Below, piece after piece: positions 43,029-51,200 of a stretch of DNA of 64,000 nucleotides. The DNA comes from JADCGM01 sp943370355 (GTDB lineage Bacteria > Pseudomonadota > Alphaproteobacteria > Sphingomonadales > Sphingomonadaceae). The number at the start of each line of letters is the position of its first letter. Positions within the stretch are counted from its first letter, which is position 1. The notes beneath the pieces were generated by a model. That model saw nothing but the letters and a program-made list of their open reading frames with translations. It was not told the origin of the DNA and made no database searches. The translations under genes and the position numbers were made by a program. Location: contig CALRQP020000005.1 in assembly GCA_943370355.1 (NCBI GenBank), positions 62,001 through 126,000 on the forward strand. Direction: 5' to 3'.

Positions 43029-43742
43029 ATGCGGGTATTGCTGATCGAGGACGACGCACCGACGGCCAAGAGCATCGAACTGATGCTGGGCTCGGAAGGT
43101 TTCAACGTCTATGCGACCGACTTGGGCGAAGAGGGTTTGGATCTCGCCAAACTCTATGATTACGACATCGTGCTGCTCGACCTGAACCTGCCCGACATGC
43201 ACGGGTTCGACGTGCTCAAGAAGCTGCGCCAGGCGCGCATCACAACGCCGACGCTGATCCTGTCGGGCTCTTCCGAAACCGAAGCTAAGGTGCGCGGCTT
43301 CGGCTTCGGTGCCGACGATTATGTGACCAAGCCCTTCCACCGCGAGGAGCTGGTCGCGCGCATCCAGGCGGTGATCCGCCGCTCCAAGGGCCATTCGCAG
43401 TCGATCATCCGGACCGGCAAGCTGTCGGTCAACCTTGACGCCAAGACGACCGAGATCGACGGCAACCGGGTCCATCTGACCGGCAAGGAATATGCGATGC
43501 TCGAGCTGTTGAGCCTTAGGAAGGGCACGACGCTCACCAAGGAAATGTTCCTGAACCATCTCTATGGCGGGATGGACGAGCCCGAGCTCAAGATCATCGA
43601 CGTGTTCATCTGCAAGCTGCGCAAGAAGCTGTCGTCGGCGTGCAATGGCGACAATTATATCGAGACCGTCTGGGGCCGCGGCTATGTGCTGCGCGATCCC
43701 GAGGATGTCATCCACCCGGTTCCGGTGGCGGCTGCCGCCTAG
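43029..43742 (+). CDS. ctrA: Cell-cycle response regulator CtrA
   Basis: The master alphaproteobacterial cell-cycle/differentiation regulator, a 237-residue OmpR-type response regulator. The receiver domain has the acidic pair EDD (7-9), phosphoacceptor Asp51 in DIVLLDLNLPDMHG and Lys in DDYVTKPFHRE. The winged-helix DNA-binding domain contains VHLTGKEYAMLELLSLRKG and VWGRGYVLRDP. The protein ends in AAAA; terminal Ala-Ala is the ClpXP degron of Caulobacter CtrA. The start MRVLLIEDD is preferred to a GTG 15 bp upstream. sciP lies tail to tail downstream. Confidence 0.96.
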   Translation: MRVLLIEDDAPTAKSIELMLGSEGFNVYATDLGEEGLDLAKLYDYDIVLLDLNLPDMHGFDVLKKLRQARITTPTLILSGSSETEAKVRGFGFGADDYVTKPFHREELVARIQAVIRRSKGHSQSIIRTGKLSVNLDAKTTEIDGNRVHLTGKEYAMLELLSLRKGTTLTKEMFLNHLYGGMDEPELKIIDVFICKLRKKLSSACNGDNYIETVWGRGYVLRDPEDVIHPVPVAAAA

Positions 43743-43765
43743 GTTCGCGAAGCGGGGCGACGATG

Positions 43766-43795
43766 CGGGCGGTCCGGCGACGGCCCGCCCGTTTT
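43766..43795 (+). terminator. Rho-independent terminator after ctrA
   Basis: CGGGCGG pairs with CCGCCCG. The inner CCG-GCGA-CGG forms a second stem beyond a T-C mismatch. TTTT follows. It lies 23 bases past the ctrA stop and 11 bases before the convergent sciP stop. Confidence 0.8.
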
Positions 43796-43806
43796 CGATT
43801 CGAACT

Positions 43807-44100
43807 TTATCCCAACCGGTCGTACAGCGCGCGATAATGCTGGACGCGCGTCACGCGCAGGCCCGGCATGCCGCTGCGATCGACGGCCTGCTGCCAACCG
43901 GCGAACTCCTCCGCGGTGAGCCCATAACGCGCACAGGCATCCTCCGCCGACAGCAGCCCGCCCTTCACGGCGGCGACCACTTCGGCCTTGCGCCGTACCA
44001 CCCAGCGGGTCGTACCGGGCGGTGGCAGTGTGTCGAGCGTCAGCGGCTCGCCCAGCGGACCGATCACCGATGCCGGCCGAAAGGATTGATTTTCAAGCAT
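43807..44100 (-). CDS. sciP: SciP-like small CtrA inhibitory protein (DUF1153)
   Basis: A 97-residue DUF1153 protein. Caulobacter SciP, which binds CtrA-regulated promoters and blocks CtrA activation, is the defining member. Seen: PLGEPLTLDTLPPPGTTRWVVRRKAEVVAAVKGG and the helix-turn-helix SAEDACARYGLTAEEFAGWQ. Possible starts are ATG at 44100 (GGGGA five bases before it), ATG 44106 or GTG 44112. It is convergent with ctrA, 64 bp apart across the terminator. A GAGTC (CcrM-type GANTC) site lies at 44115-44119, just upstream. Confidence 0.88.
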   Translation of the reverse strand: MLENQSFRPASVIGPLGEPLTLDTLPPPGTTRWVVRRKAEVVAAVKGGLLSAEDACARYGLTAEEFAGWQQAVDRSGMPGLRVTRVQHYRALYDRLG

Positions 44101-44238
44101 CGCCATCCCCACGCGAGTCAGAACATATGGCAGGCTTGTGACACCGAGACCCTTACGGAACCCCTAAAGCCGAGGGTAAAAATCGACAGATCGTGGTCGC
44201 GATTGGAAAAAATGCGCTGAAGCGTCTAAGGGCGCGCG

Positions 44239-45384
44239 ATGCTCGACATGGATCTCCCCCCGCCCGCCAAGGGCCGGCGCGTCGTCGTCGCCATGTCGGG
44301 CGGCGTCGATTCGTCGGTGGTTGCGGCGCTGTGCGCCGAGGCGGGTTATGAGACGATCGGCATCACGCTGCAGCTCTACGATCATGGTGCCTCGGTCAGC
44401 CGCAAGGGGGCCTGCTGCGCCGGCTCCGACATTCATGACGCACGCCGCGTCGCCGAACAGCTCAGCATCGCCCATTATGTGCTCGATCATGAGAGCGCCT
44501 TCCGCGCCAGCGTCATCGACGACTTCGCCGACAGCTATGTGCGCGGCGAGACGCCGATCCCCTGCGTGCGCTGCAACCAGACGGTGAAGTTCCGCGACCT
44601 GCTTCAGGTCGCGCGCGACCTCGGTGCCGACTGTCTCGCGACCGGCCATTATGTGCGCCGCGTAGTCGGCCCGGGCGGCCCCGAACTGCACCGCGCCGCC
44701 GATACCGCGCGCGACCAGAGCTACTTCCTGTTCGCGACGACTCCGGACCAGCTCGACTATCTGCGCTTCCCGCTCGGTGGCATGCCGAAGCCCGACGTGC
44801 GTGCGCATGCCGAGCGGTTCAACCTGCCCGTCGCTGCCAAGCCCGACAGCCAGGACATCTGCTTCGTACCGAACGGCGATTATGCGTCAGTGGTGCGTAA
44901 GCTGCGGCCCGAAGCGGGCGAGCCCGGTGAGATCGTCGACATGGCCGGCCGGGTGATCGGCCAGCATCGCGGGCTCATCCACTATACCGTCGGCCAGCGG
45001 CGCGGCATCGAGATCGGCGGGCTGGACGAGCCCGTCTATGTGATCGGCCTCGATGCGGCGGCCCGGCGGCTCGTGGTCGGCCCACGTTCCGCGCTGGCGG
45101 TTGGTGCGCTCGAACTCGGTGACCCGACCTGGCTTGGCGCGCCGGATGGCCCGGTTGAGATCAAGGTCCGTTCGACGTCGCTTCCGATGCCGGGGCGCGT
45201 TGAGGGCAGCCGCGTGCGGTTCGATCGCCCCGAATATGGCGTCGCGCCGGGTCAGGCCTGCGTCGTCTATCGCGGCGACCGCGTACTCGGCGGCGGCTGG
45301 ATCCGCCGCACCGAGCGCCTACAGCCGGAAAATCCCCTCGATCACCGTCACGCAATTGCCGCCGAGGATCGCGCGGTCGCCTGA
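44239..45384 (+). CDS. mnmA: tRNA-specific 2-thiouridylase MnmA
   Basis: Makes 2-thiouridine at U34 of Lys, Glu and Gln tRNAs, using activated sulfur. The 381-residue protein has the PP-loop ATP motif AMSGGVDSSVV (SGGVDSS at 20-26), the catalytic Cys in TPIPCVRCN, the DSQDICFVP motif with the second Cys, and the VGQRRGI segment. MnmA usually ends soon after LGGGWI; here about 28 further residues follow. They are encoded where the gene overlaps the convergent phzF-like gene by 66 bp. Confidence 0.96.
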   Translation: MLDMDLPPPAKGRRVVVAMSGGVDSSVVAALCAEAGYETIGITLQLYDHGASVSRKGACCAGSDIHDARRVAEQLSIAHYVLDHESAFRASVIDDFADSYVRGETPIPCVRCNQTVKFRDLLQVARDLGADCLATGHYVRRVVGPGGPELHRAADTARDQSYFLFATTPDQLDYLRFPLGGMPKPDVRAHAERFNLPVAAKPDSQDICFVPNGDYASVVRKLRPEAGEPGEIVDMAGRVIGQHRGLIHYTVGQRRGIEIGGLDEPVYVIGLDAAARRLVVGPRSALAVGALELGDPTWLGAPDGPVEIKVRSTSLPMPGRVEGSRVRFDRPEYGVAPGQACVVYRGDRVLGGGWIRRTERLQPENPLDHRHAIAAEDRAVA

Positions 45385-46116
45385 CAGGCGGCAGGCGACA
45401 TGGCCACCGCGCGGGCTCGCCTGATAGGCGCTGAAGCTGTCCCGGCCGAAGCGCTTGGCCCAATAGGGCGTCAGCAGGCAATGCGCCGACCCGGTCACCG
45501 GGTCTTCGTCGATGCCCGCGCCGGGCGCGAACACGCGGCTCACCACATCGGTGCGGCTGCCGGGCGCGGTCGCGATGTACAGGATGTCGCCCGGATCAAT
45601 GGCCGTCAGCGATTTGAAGTCGGGCCGGAGCGCCAGTACTTCGGCCTCGCTGCCGTAAACCAGTAGCGAATAGCCGCCGTCGCGCCAGTGCGTTTCGACC
45701 GGCGACCCGCCGACATGCTGGACGATATCTGGGCGGGGCGTGGGCGACATCTGCCACGCCGGTAAGTCGAGCTCATATCCCACTGCGGCCCGGCGCACCT
45801 CGAGCACGCCCGCCTTGCGCGTCCGGAATCGCACGCGATCGCCGCCGTCACGCGTCAGCAGAAAATGCCCGCTCGCGAGCGTTGCATGCCCACACAGTGC
45901 CACCTCGACGGCCGGCGTGAACCAGCGCAGCTCATAATCGGCGTCGCCCGACGTCGGGATCAGGAACGCCGTTTCGGCAAGATTATTCTCCTCGGCAATC
46001 GCCTGCAGCGTCGCATCATCGAGCCATTCGGTCAGCGGCATCACGGCTGCCGGATTGCCGGTGAAGGGCCGGTCGGCAAAGGCATCGATCTGATGGACAA
46101 CATAGTCACGCGGCAC
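45319..46116 (-). CDS. PhzF family isomerase/epimerase
   Basis: A 265-residue PhzF-type protein (diaminopimelate-epimerase-like fold). Family members isomerise chorismate-derived or other small acids. Seen: N-terminal YVVHQIDAFADRPFTGNPAAV with the motif region NNLAETAFL carrying the catalytic Glu, the LCGHATLASGHFLL loop, and DPVTGSAHCLLTPYWAKRF. The start is GTG at 46116, with AAAGGAG seven bases upstream. No phenazine genes are nearby, so the substrate is unknown. Its 3' end overlaps mnmA by 66 bp and its start overlaps the CDF gene by 11 bp. Confidence 0.92.
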   Translation of the reverse strand: MPRDYVVHQIDAFADRPFTGNPAAVMPLTEWLDDATLQAIAEENNLAETAFLIPTSGDADYELRWFTPAVEVALCGHATLASGHFLLTRDGGDRVRFRTRKAGVLEVRRAAVGYELDLPAWQMSPTPRPDIVQHVGGSPVETHWRDGGYSLLVYGSEAEVLALRPDFKSLTAIDPGDILYIATAPGSRTDVVSRVFAPGAGIDEDPVTGSAHCLLTPYWAKRFGRDSFSAYQASPRGGHVACRLSGDRAILGGNCVTVIEGIFRL

Positions 46117-47041
46117 TGGCTGGCTCCTTTGCCATCGCGTTGAAATAGCGTTCCGAATGTCCAGCCGGATCGACATGGATCAGCACTTCGGCCCCGGGGA
46201 ATTCCGCGAGCACCGCATCTTCCAGATCGTCCATCACGTCATGCGCACGCATGACCGTCATGTCGCCATCGACCCAGACGTGGAACTGGATGAAGTCGGT
46301 CGCGCCGCTCGTGCGGGTCTTGAGTTCGTGGATGCCATGCACATTGGGATCAGCCGCAACAATCGCCTTGATTCGCTCGCGCCGCGCGTCGTCCCACTCC
46401 TTGTCCATGAGCATGTCGACGGCATGCCGCGCCGCGCCGAACGCGCCCCAGGCCAGATAGCCGGCAATGGCGAGGCCGAACGCGGCATCCGCGCCGAGCA
46501 GGCCAAGGTAACGCTCAAACCCCAGCGCCGCGATCACCGCGCCGTTGAGCAGCAGGTCGGACTGATAATGCAGTTGATCGGTCTGGATCGCGATCGAGCC
46601 GGTGCGCTTCACGGCACGGCGCTGATAGGCGACAAGCGCCAGCGTCGCAGCCATCGCGACAAGCGACACCCCGATGCCAAGCTCCGGCGCTTCGGGCGCG
46701 ACGGGGGCCTGCAATCGCAGCGCCGCCCGCCAGGCAATACCGACGGCGGATACGGCGATCAGCATGGTCTGGAACAGCGCGGCCAGCGCCTCGGCCTTGC
46801 CGTGACCGAAGCGGTGGTCGCTGTCAGCGGGCTGCGCGGCGACCCACACGCCGAACAACGTGACCAGCGACGCGACCAGATCGAGCGCGGTGTCGGCGAG
46901 CGAGCCGAGCATCGCGACCGAGCCTGTCGATAGCGTCGCCCAGATTTTCAGGCCGAGTAGGCTCGCCGCCATCGCGACCGAGGCCATCGCCGCACGCGCC
47001 GCGACCTTGCCGCGCGCTGCAAGGGCCACGCCGGCACTCAC
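46106..47041 (-). CDS. Cation diffusion facilitator (FieF-like) efflux protein
   Basis: A 311-residue divalent-cation/proton antiporter, six membrane helices plus a cytoplasmic domain. The metal-site motif in helix 2 is SLADTALDLVASLV (Asp-x3-Asp). DHRFGHGKAEALAALFQ follows in the loop, and helix 5 has HYQSDLL with His-x3-Asp, as in the Zn/Fe/Cd exporter FieF. The start is GTG at 47041, overlapping the pdxH stop (GTGA), so translation is coupled to pdxH. The C-terminal regulatory domain (about residues 215-290) is complete. Confidence 0.93.
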   Translation of the reverse strand: MSAGVALAARGKVAARAAMASVAMAASLLGLKIWATLSTGSVAMLGSLADTALDLVASLVTLFGVWVAAQPADSDHRFGHGKAEALAALFQTMLIAVSAVGIAWRAALRLQAPVAPEAPELGIGVSLVAMAATLALVAYQRRAVKRTGSIAIQTDQLHYQSDLLLNGAVIAALGFERYLGLLGADAAFGLAIAGYLAWGAFGAARHAVDMLMDKEWDDARRERIKAIVAADPNVHGIHELKTRTSGATDFIQFHVWVDGDMTVMRAHDVMDDLEDAVLAEFPGAEVLIHVDPAGHSERYFNAMAKEPASAA

Positions 47042-47625
47042 GGGTAGAGAAGCCCTGTCGACCAGCCGGACTCGTCGCGCGTGTAGACGAGCCGGTCGTG
47101 CAGGCGGTTCGGGCGATCCTGCCAATATTCGATGCGCGACGGGGTAACGCGCCAGCCCGACCAATGCGGTGGCCGCGCGACGTCGCCGCCCTCGAACCGC
47201 TGCCGCGCTTCGGCAAAGCGCGCTTCGAACGCCGCCCGGTCGGGCATCGGTCGCGACTGGTCCGACGCCCAGGCTCCAAGCTGTGAATCGCGCGGGCGGC
47301 TGGCGAAATACATGTCGGCCTCGGCATCGCCGACAACTTCGGCCGTGCCGTCGATGCGCACCTGCCGCTTCAGCGACTTCCAGTGGAAATCCATATGCAC
47401 ATGCGGATTGGCTGCCAGCTCGCGGCCCTTGCGGCTATGCTGGTTCGAATAGAAGACGAACCCGCGCTCGTCCCAATCCTTCATGAGCACGATCCGCGTC
47501 GAGGGGCGGCCGTCGGGCGTCGCCGTTGCGAGCGCGAACGCATTGGGGTCAGCGGACTCGCTCTCGCTCGCCTCGGCGAACCAGCGGGCGAACAGGTCGA
47601 AGGGGTTGGCGGCGGGCTCGATCAT
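47038..47625 (-). CDS. pdxH: Pyridoxine/pyridoxamine 5'-phosphate oxidase
   Basis: This FMN enzyme makes pyridoxal 5'-phosphate. The 195-residue protein has the N-terminal DPNAFALATATPDGRPSTRIVLMKD block, the FMN-binding GFVFYSNQHSRKGRELAANPHV segment and the C-terminal PLP-binding signature HWSGWRVTPSRIEYWQDRPNRLHDR. Length is standard. PLP is the cofactor of the thrC product. It is the first gene in a pdxH-CDF-phzF series. Confidence 0.96.
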   Translation of the reverse strand: MIEPAANPFDLFARWFAEASESESADPNAFALATATPDGRPSTRIVLMKDWDERGFVFYSNQHSRKGRELAANPHVHMDFHWKSLKRQVRIDGTAEVVGDAEADMYFASRPRDSQLGAWASDQSRPMPDRAAFEARFAEARQRFEGGDVARPPHWSGWRVTPSRIEYWQDRPNRLHDRLVYTRDESGWSTGLLYP

Positions 47626-47689
47626 GCGCCCGTCTCTAGCGACCTATCGAAGGTGGAGCCAGCCACCATGCGCCGCTATAAGGGCCGCC

Positions 47690-48403
47690 ATGTTGCGCTC
47701 CGCCGTCCTCGCCGCCGCCCTCCTGCTCACCGCCTGCGATGCGCGGTCGGCTGACGACAGCGTCTATGGTGCGAGCGCCCCGGCTTCCGCTTTCCCCAAA
47801 CCCAAGCGCCCCGTCGCCGGCATCGTCAGCGACCAATTCTCCGACGAGGACAGCCGCGACAAGGCCGGCGAGGCCGAGACGGTGATGGACCTTATCGGCA
47901 TCAAGCCCGGCATGACCATCGCCGACATCGGCGCAGGCAATGGCTATTATACCGTCCGCCTCGCCCGCCGCGTCGGCGCGCAAGGTCATGTGCTCGCCGA
48001 GGATATCGTCCCCTCCTATGTCGCGCGCCTCAAGGGTCGCGTCGAGGCGGAAAGGCTCAGGAATGTCGACGTCTCGCTCGGCCTGCCGCACGACCCGAAG
48101 CTGCCGATGGGCGAGGCGGACATCGGCCTCATGGTGCACATGTATCATGAGATCGAACAGCCATTCGGGCTGATCTGGCATTTGCACGGCACGCTGAAGC
48201 CCGGTGCGCGGCTGGCGATCGTCGATTCCGACCGGCCGACCAACCGCCACGGCACCCCGCCGGCGCTGCTCCGCTGCGAGCTCGCCGCCGTTGGCTACCG
48301 TCAGGCTGCCTTCCACGCCATTCCCGGCTCCGACGCCTATCTGGCGATCTTCGAAACACATGAGCCGCGCCCAATGCCGTCGGCGATCAAGCCCTGCAGC
48401 TGA
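47690..48403 (+). CDS. Predicted lipoprotein with a SAM-methyltransferase fold
   Basis: A 237-residue protein beginning MLRSAVLAAALLLTACDA, a lipobox (LTAC, Cys16) that predicts lipidation and export. The rest is a class I methyltransferase fold: MTIADIGAGNGYYTVRLARRVG (SAM motif I), HVLAEDIVPSYVARL, the DIGLMVHMYHEI segment and KPGARLAIVDSD. Similar predicted-methyltransferase lipoproteins occur in other bacteria; no activity is known, and SAM should be absent outside the cytoplasm. The start at 47690 is the only one giving the lipobox. Confidence 0.82.
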   Translation: MLRSAVLAAALLLTACDARSADDSVYGASAPASAFPKPKRPVAGIVSDQFSDEDSRDKAGEAETVMDLIGIKPGMTIADIGAGNGYYTVRLARRVGAQGHVLAEDIVPSYVARLKGRVEAERLRNVDVSLGLPHDPKLPMGEADIGLMVHMYHEIEQPFGLIWHLHGTLKPGARLAIVDSDRPTNRHGTPPALLRCELAAVGYRQAAFHAIPGSDAYLAIFETHEPRPMPSAIKPCS

Positions 48404-48442
48404 TCTGTTGCATCCGGGACAGCGCGGCGCCCGTAACTATGG

Positions 48443-48459
48443 ATAATACGCTTTTAACC
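48443..48459 (-). promoter_or_regulatory. CtrA-box-like element upstream of the diguanylate cyclase
   Basis: On the minus strand this reads GGTTAA-AAGCGTA-TTAT, one mismatch from the TTAA-N7-TTAA CtrA consensus. It lies about 50 bases before the predicted GTG start. Assignment is by consensus only. Confidence 0.4.
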
Positions 48460-48505
48460 ATGTGAGCTGCGTTTGGGGGTAGGGGCAGATCGGCAGGAGG
48501 GCCGC

Positions 48506-50230
48506 GTGCGCATGTCGCGCGCGCTTTGTGCTGCGCTCATACTGCTGCTCGGCGTGATCTCCGCCCCCGCTTCCGCCTTCTCCTACGATGTCCGCGACCA
48601 TCTCTGCTTCGCGGTCACCGATAACGAGGTCAAACCCGCCGACCTCACCAATCTCAAATATGACTGCGATTCCGACCCGCAGAATTACCAGAAGCGCTGG
48701 CTCTGGCTGCGCGTCGACGATCCCGCCGCCCTGTCCGCCGTTTCGGGTGACTGGCATTTGCTCGTCGACCAGTCGCGCTTCGAGCGGATCGTCGTCGTCG
48801 TCGACACCGTCGACGGCCGCGTCCGCTCGAACAAGGGCACTACCGGCGATCTCGGCGACAATTGGGCCCCCGGCGGCCACCTGCGCTTCGATTTCTCGAC
48901 CGCCAGCCCGCCCGTCACCGATGTGTTCATCGGCTTCTACCGGCTCGACCACCTGCCGATCATGCGCAAGGTGCGCCTGATCTCGCACGACGCGCTCGAG
49001 CTGCAGGACCGCAACTGGCTGCTGCTCATGGGCATTTTCGCCGGCGCGGTTGCCTCCAGCCTGCTCTACAATCTCGCGCTCTATTCCGGCCTCGGCGCGC
49101 GGCTGCGGCAATTTTACGGCGGCTGGGCGCTGTCCGTGCTGCTCTACGGCCTGTTCTGGTCGAACCTCGCCTTCTACCGCTTCCCGAACCTCGCCGGCGA
49201 ATGGGGCGTCCGCATCAACATGTGGCTGGTCAGTTCGAGCATCGCGCTCGGCCTTGCCTTCTTCGTCGCCTATCTCGAGCCCGAGTCACTGCCCCGTACC
49301 CTGCGCCGCGTCATCCACGGCATCGCCATCGCCACGCTCGCCGTCGGCCTGCTTGCCTCCTTCGATCAGCTCGGCTTCGCTGGCCCGACCGACAATCTGT
49401 TCACGATTGTCGCGCTTGCCGGCATCCTTGCGATCGGCGTCGGGCTCAGCATCGCGCTGCAGCGCGGCAGCCGCGCCGCGCGCTATTATGCGCTGGCCTG
49501 GTTCCTGCCGATCACGGTGATCCTGTTCCGGCTCGCCCGCAATCTCGGCCTGATGGCGCAGACCGACTTCATCGACTATGCGACCTTCGGCGCGATGGCG
49601 GTGCAGGCGGTGCTGCTGTCGATCGGCATCGGCGACCGCTTCCGCATGATGCAGGTAGAGGGCGACCGCGCCGCGCTCGAACGCGACCGCGCCTCGCTCG
49701 AACGCGACTCCGCCGCCGCCGAGCGCGAGGACCTGCGCCGCCTCGCCGAAACCGACACGCTGACCGGCCTTTACAACCGCCGCGGCTTCGTACAGCGCGC
49801 GCAGGCGATGCTCGGCCGCCACGGCGCGCTCGCGATCATCGACCTCGACCATTTCAAGGAGATCAACGACAGCTTCGGCCATGACGTCGGCGACGCTGTG
49901 CTCGCCCGCGTCGCGGCAACGCTCGCCAAAGTCGCGGGCGAGGGCGGCATGGCCGCGCGCCTCGGCGGCGAGGAATTCGCACTGATCGCGCCGTTGGAGG
50001 CGGGCGAGACCGCGCGCGTCGCTGTCGAAAATCTCGACGTTTCGGACCTGCTCGGCCCCAACCGCCGCATTACCTTGAGCGCCGGCGTGGCGACCGGCGC
50101 TGTCCACTACGAGGAACTCTTCGTCGCCGCCGACCGCGCGCTGTACCGCGCCAAGCAGGACGGCCGGAATTGCGTGGTGGTCGCGGGGACCGTCGCGCCG
50201 GTTCGGCCGATTAGGTACCCGGCGGCTTAA
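48506..50230 (+). CDS. Diguanylate cyclase with 7TMR-DISM sensor
   Basis: A 574-residue membrane protein making cyclic di-GMP. It has a signal peptide, then an extracytoplasmic 7TMR-DISMED2-like beta domain (about residues 25-170) that may bind a ligand. Seven membrane helices follow (about 180-380), then a short coiled coil (RAALERDRASLERDSAAAERED) and a GGDEF domain with the active signature RLGGEEF (GGEEF at 487-491). DLDHFKEINDSFGH is intact. No RxxD inhibitory site is seen upstream. GTG at 48506 is favoured by AGGAGG five bases before it; ATG 48512 is the alternative. Confidence 0.92.
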   Translation: MRMSRALCAALILLLGVISAPASAFSYDVRDHLCFAVTDNEVKPADLTNLKYDCDSDPQNYQKRWLWLRVDDPAALSAVSGDWHLLVDQSRFERIVVVVDTVDGRVRSNKGTTGDLGDNWAPGGHLRFDFSTASPPVTDVFIGFYRLDHLPIMRKVRLISHDALELQDRNWLLLMGIFAGAVASSLLYNLALYSGLGARLRQFYGGWALSVLLYGLFWSNLAFYRFPNLAGEWGVRINMWLVSSSIALGLAFFVAYLEPESLPRTLRRVIHGIAIATLAVGLLASFDQLGFAGPTDNLFTIVALAGILAIGVGLSIALQRGSRAARYYALAWFLPITVILFRLARNLGLMAQTDFIDYATFGAMAVQAVLLSIGIGDRFRMMQVEGDRAALERDRASLERDSAAAEREDLRRLAETDTLTGLYNRRGFVQRAQAMLGRHGALAIIDLDHFKEINDSFGHDVGDAVLARVAATLAKVAGEGGMAARLGGEEFALIAPLEAGETARVAVENLDVSDLLGPNRRITLSAGVATGAVHYEELFVAADRALYRAKQDGRNCVVVAGTVAPVRPIRYPAA

Positions 50231-50530
50231 GAGCCTACCGGGCGGCTGCTTCGCGCTCAGTTCAAGTCGTCAAGGTACCAAATAGCGATCTCCAAAAGCG
50301 GACGTGACTTGTTGCGGAAGCCTCAAGCGCCTCGGCCAGTTCGAATCCTTCCGTGGGCACCAAACGCTGCGGGTGCCGTCCTATCACGCCTTGGGGGCCG
50401 CTGCTGCGCGTTTAGGGCAGGCGCGGATATTGTATTGGGCACGGCGGCCGGGTGCCCTGGTCCGGCCTGCTCTGGCGACGGCAGTGCTTCGACCAGACAG
50501 GCGGCGCAGAGCAACACCTGCCTGTTCATA
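50231..50530. other. 300-bp stretch between convergent genes with no recognised feature
   Basis: Lies between the stops of the diguanylate cyclase and the exported TPR-like gene. Short open frames here have no recognisable motif or ribosome site. An imperfect hairpin (GGCACC...GGGTGCC near 50355-50375) is the only structure noticed. Nothing coding is claimed. Confidence 0.5.
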
Positions 50531-51184
50531 TCAGGACTTTGCCTTGGTTCGTGCCGTCGCGAGCAGCTGACGGATCTCGCCGCGCCGCCCTTGATCGGCG
50601 ACCTCGCGGCCCGGACGCGGGGCGGCCTGCAGCGCCTTCTCAAGCACCTTGACCGCAGCGGCGTAGTCGCCCTGCTGGACGAGGAAATCGCCGTAGAAAT
50701 AATTGGCATCGATGCCGGTCGGATTGATCGCAAGCCCGCGTACGAGATGCTCCTTGGCCTTGCCCGTGCTGCCGAAGCCGATCGGGAAACCCGGCACCTG
50801 ATAATAGAGCGATCCGAGCGAGGTTTCCGCCGATCCCTCGAGGGCGCGGGGGTCGATCTTTTCGGCCCGCTCAAGCAGGCTCTTCGCGGTCTTGACCAGT
50901 CCGAGCGCGCCGAGCCCACCTTTCATGCCGCCTTCTGTGCTCGTGATGATGCCGTCCCAGATCAGCGGCTCGGCCTTGCCTGGCATGGCCGAAACCAGCG
51001 CATCCGCCTGCGCCTGCAATTTTTGCATCTGCGCAAGCTGGGCGTCGGCGTCGCGCACTTGATATTTGATCCGTGCCCATTCCGACTGAAGCGCGACGAC
51101 GCGCGGGTCGACGGCGGTATCGGCATGGGCCGGGGCCAGCGGCAACGCGGTGGCGAACAGAAGGGCGAGAGCGATTTTCTTCAT
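50531..51184 (-). CDS. Exported TPR-like protein, last gene of the ligase-oxidase operon
   Basis: A 217-residue protein with a signal peptide (KKIALALLFATALPLAPAHA). A helical region follows with two degenerate tetratricopeptide-like units (LLERAEKIDPRALEGSAETSLGSLYY; ANYFYGDFLVQQGDYAAAVKVLEKALQAAP). No catalytic motif is seen. The ATG at 51184 has GGAAAG seven bases upstream. It lies 16 bp after the SDR stop, so it is probably the fourth gene of the operon. Its periplasmic location would separate it from the cytoplasmic enzymes; it may act in export or binding of the product (inferred). Confidence 0.78.
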   Translation of the reverse strand: MKKIALALLFATALPLAPAHADTAVDPRVVALQSEWARIKYQVRDADAQLAQMQKLQAQADALVSAMPGKAEPLIWDGIITSTEGGMKGGLGALGLVKTAKSLLERAEKIDPRALEGSAETSLGSLYYQVPGFPIGFGSTGKAKEHLVRGLAINPTGIDANYFYGDFLVQQGDYAAAVKVLEKALQAAPRPGREVADQGRRGEIRQLLATARTKAKS

Positions 51185-51200
51185 CGGAAGTCTTTCCATG

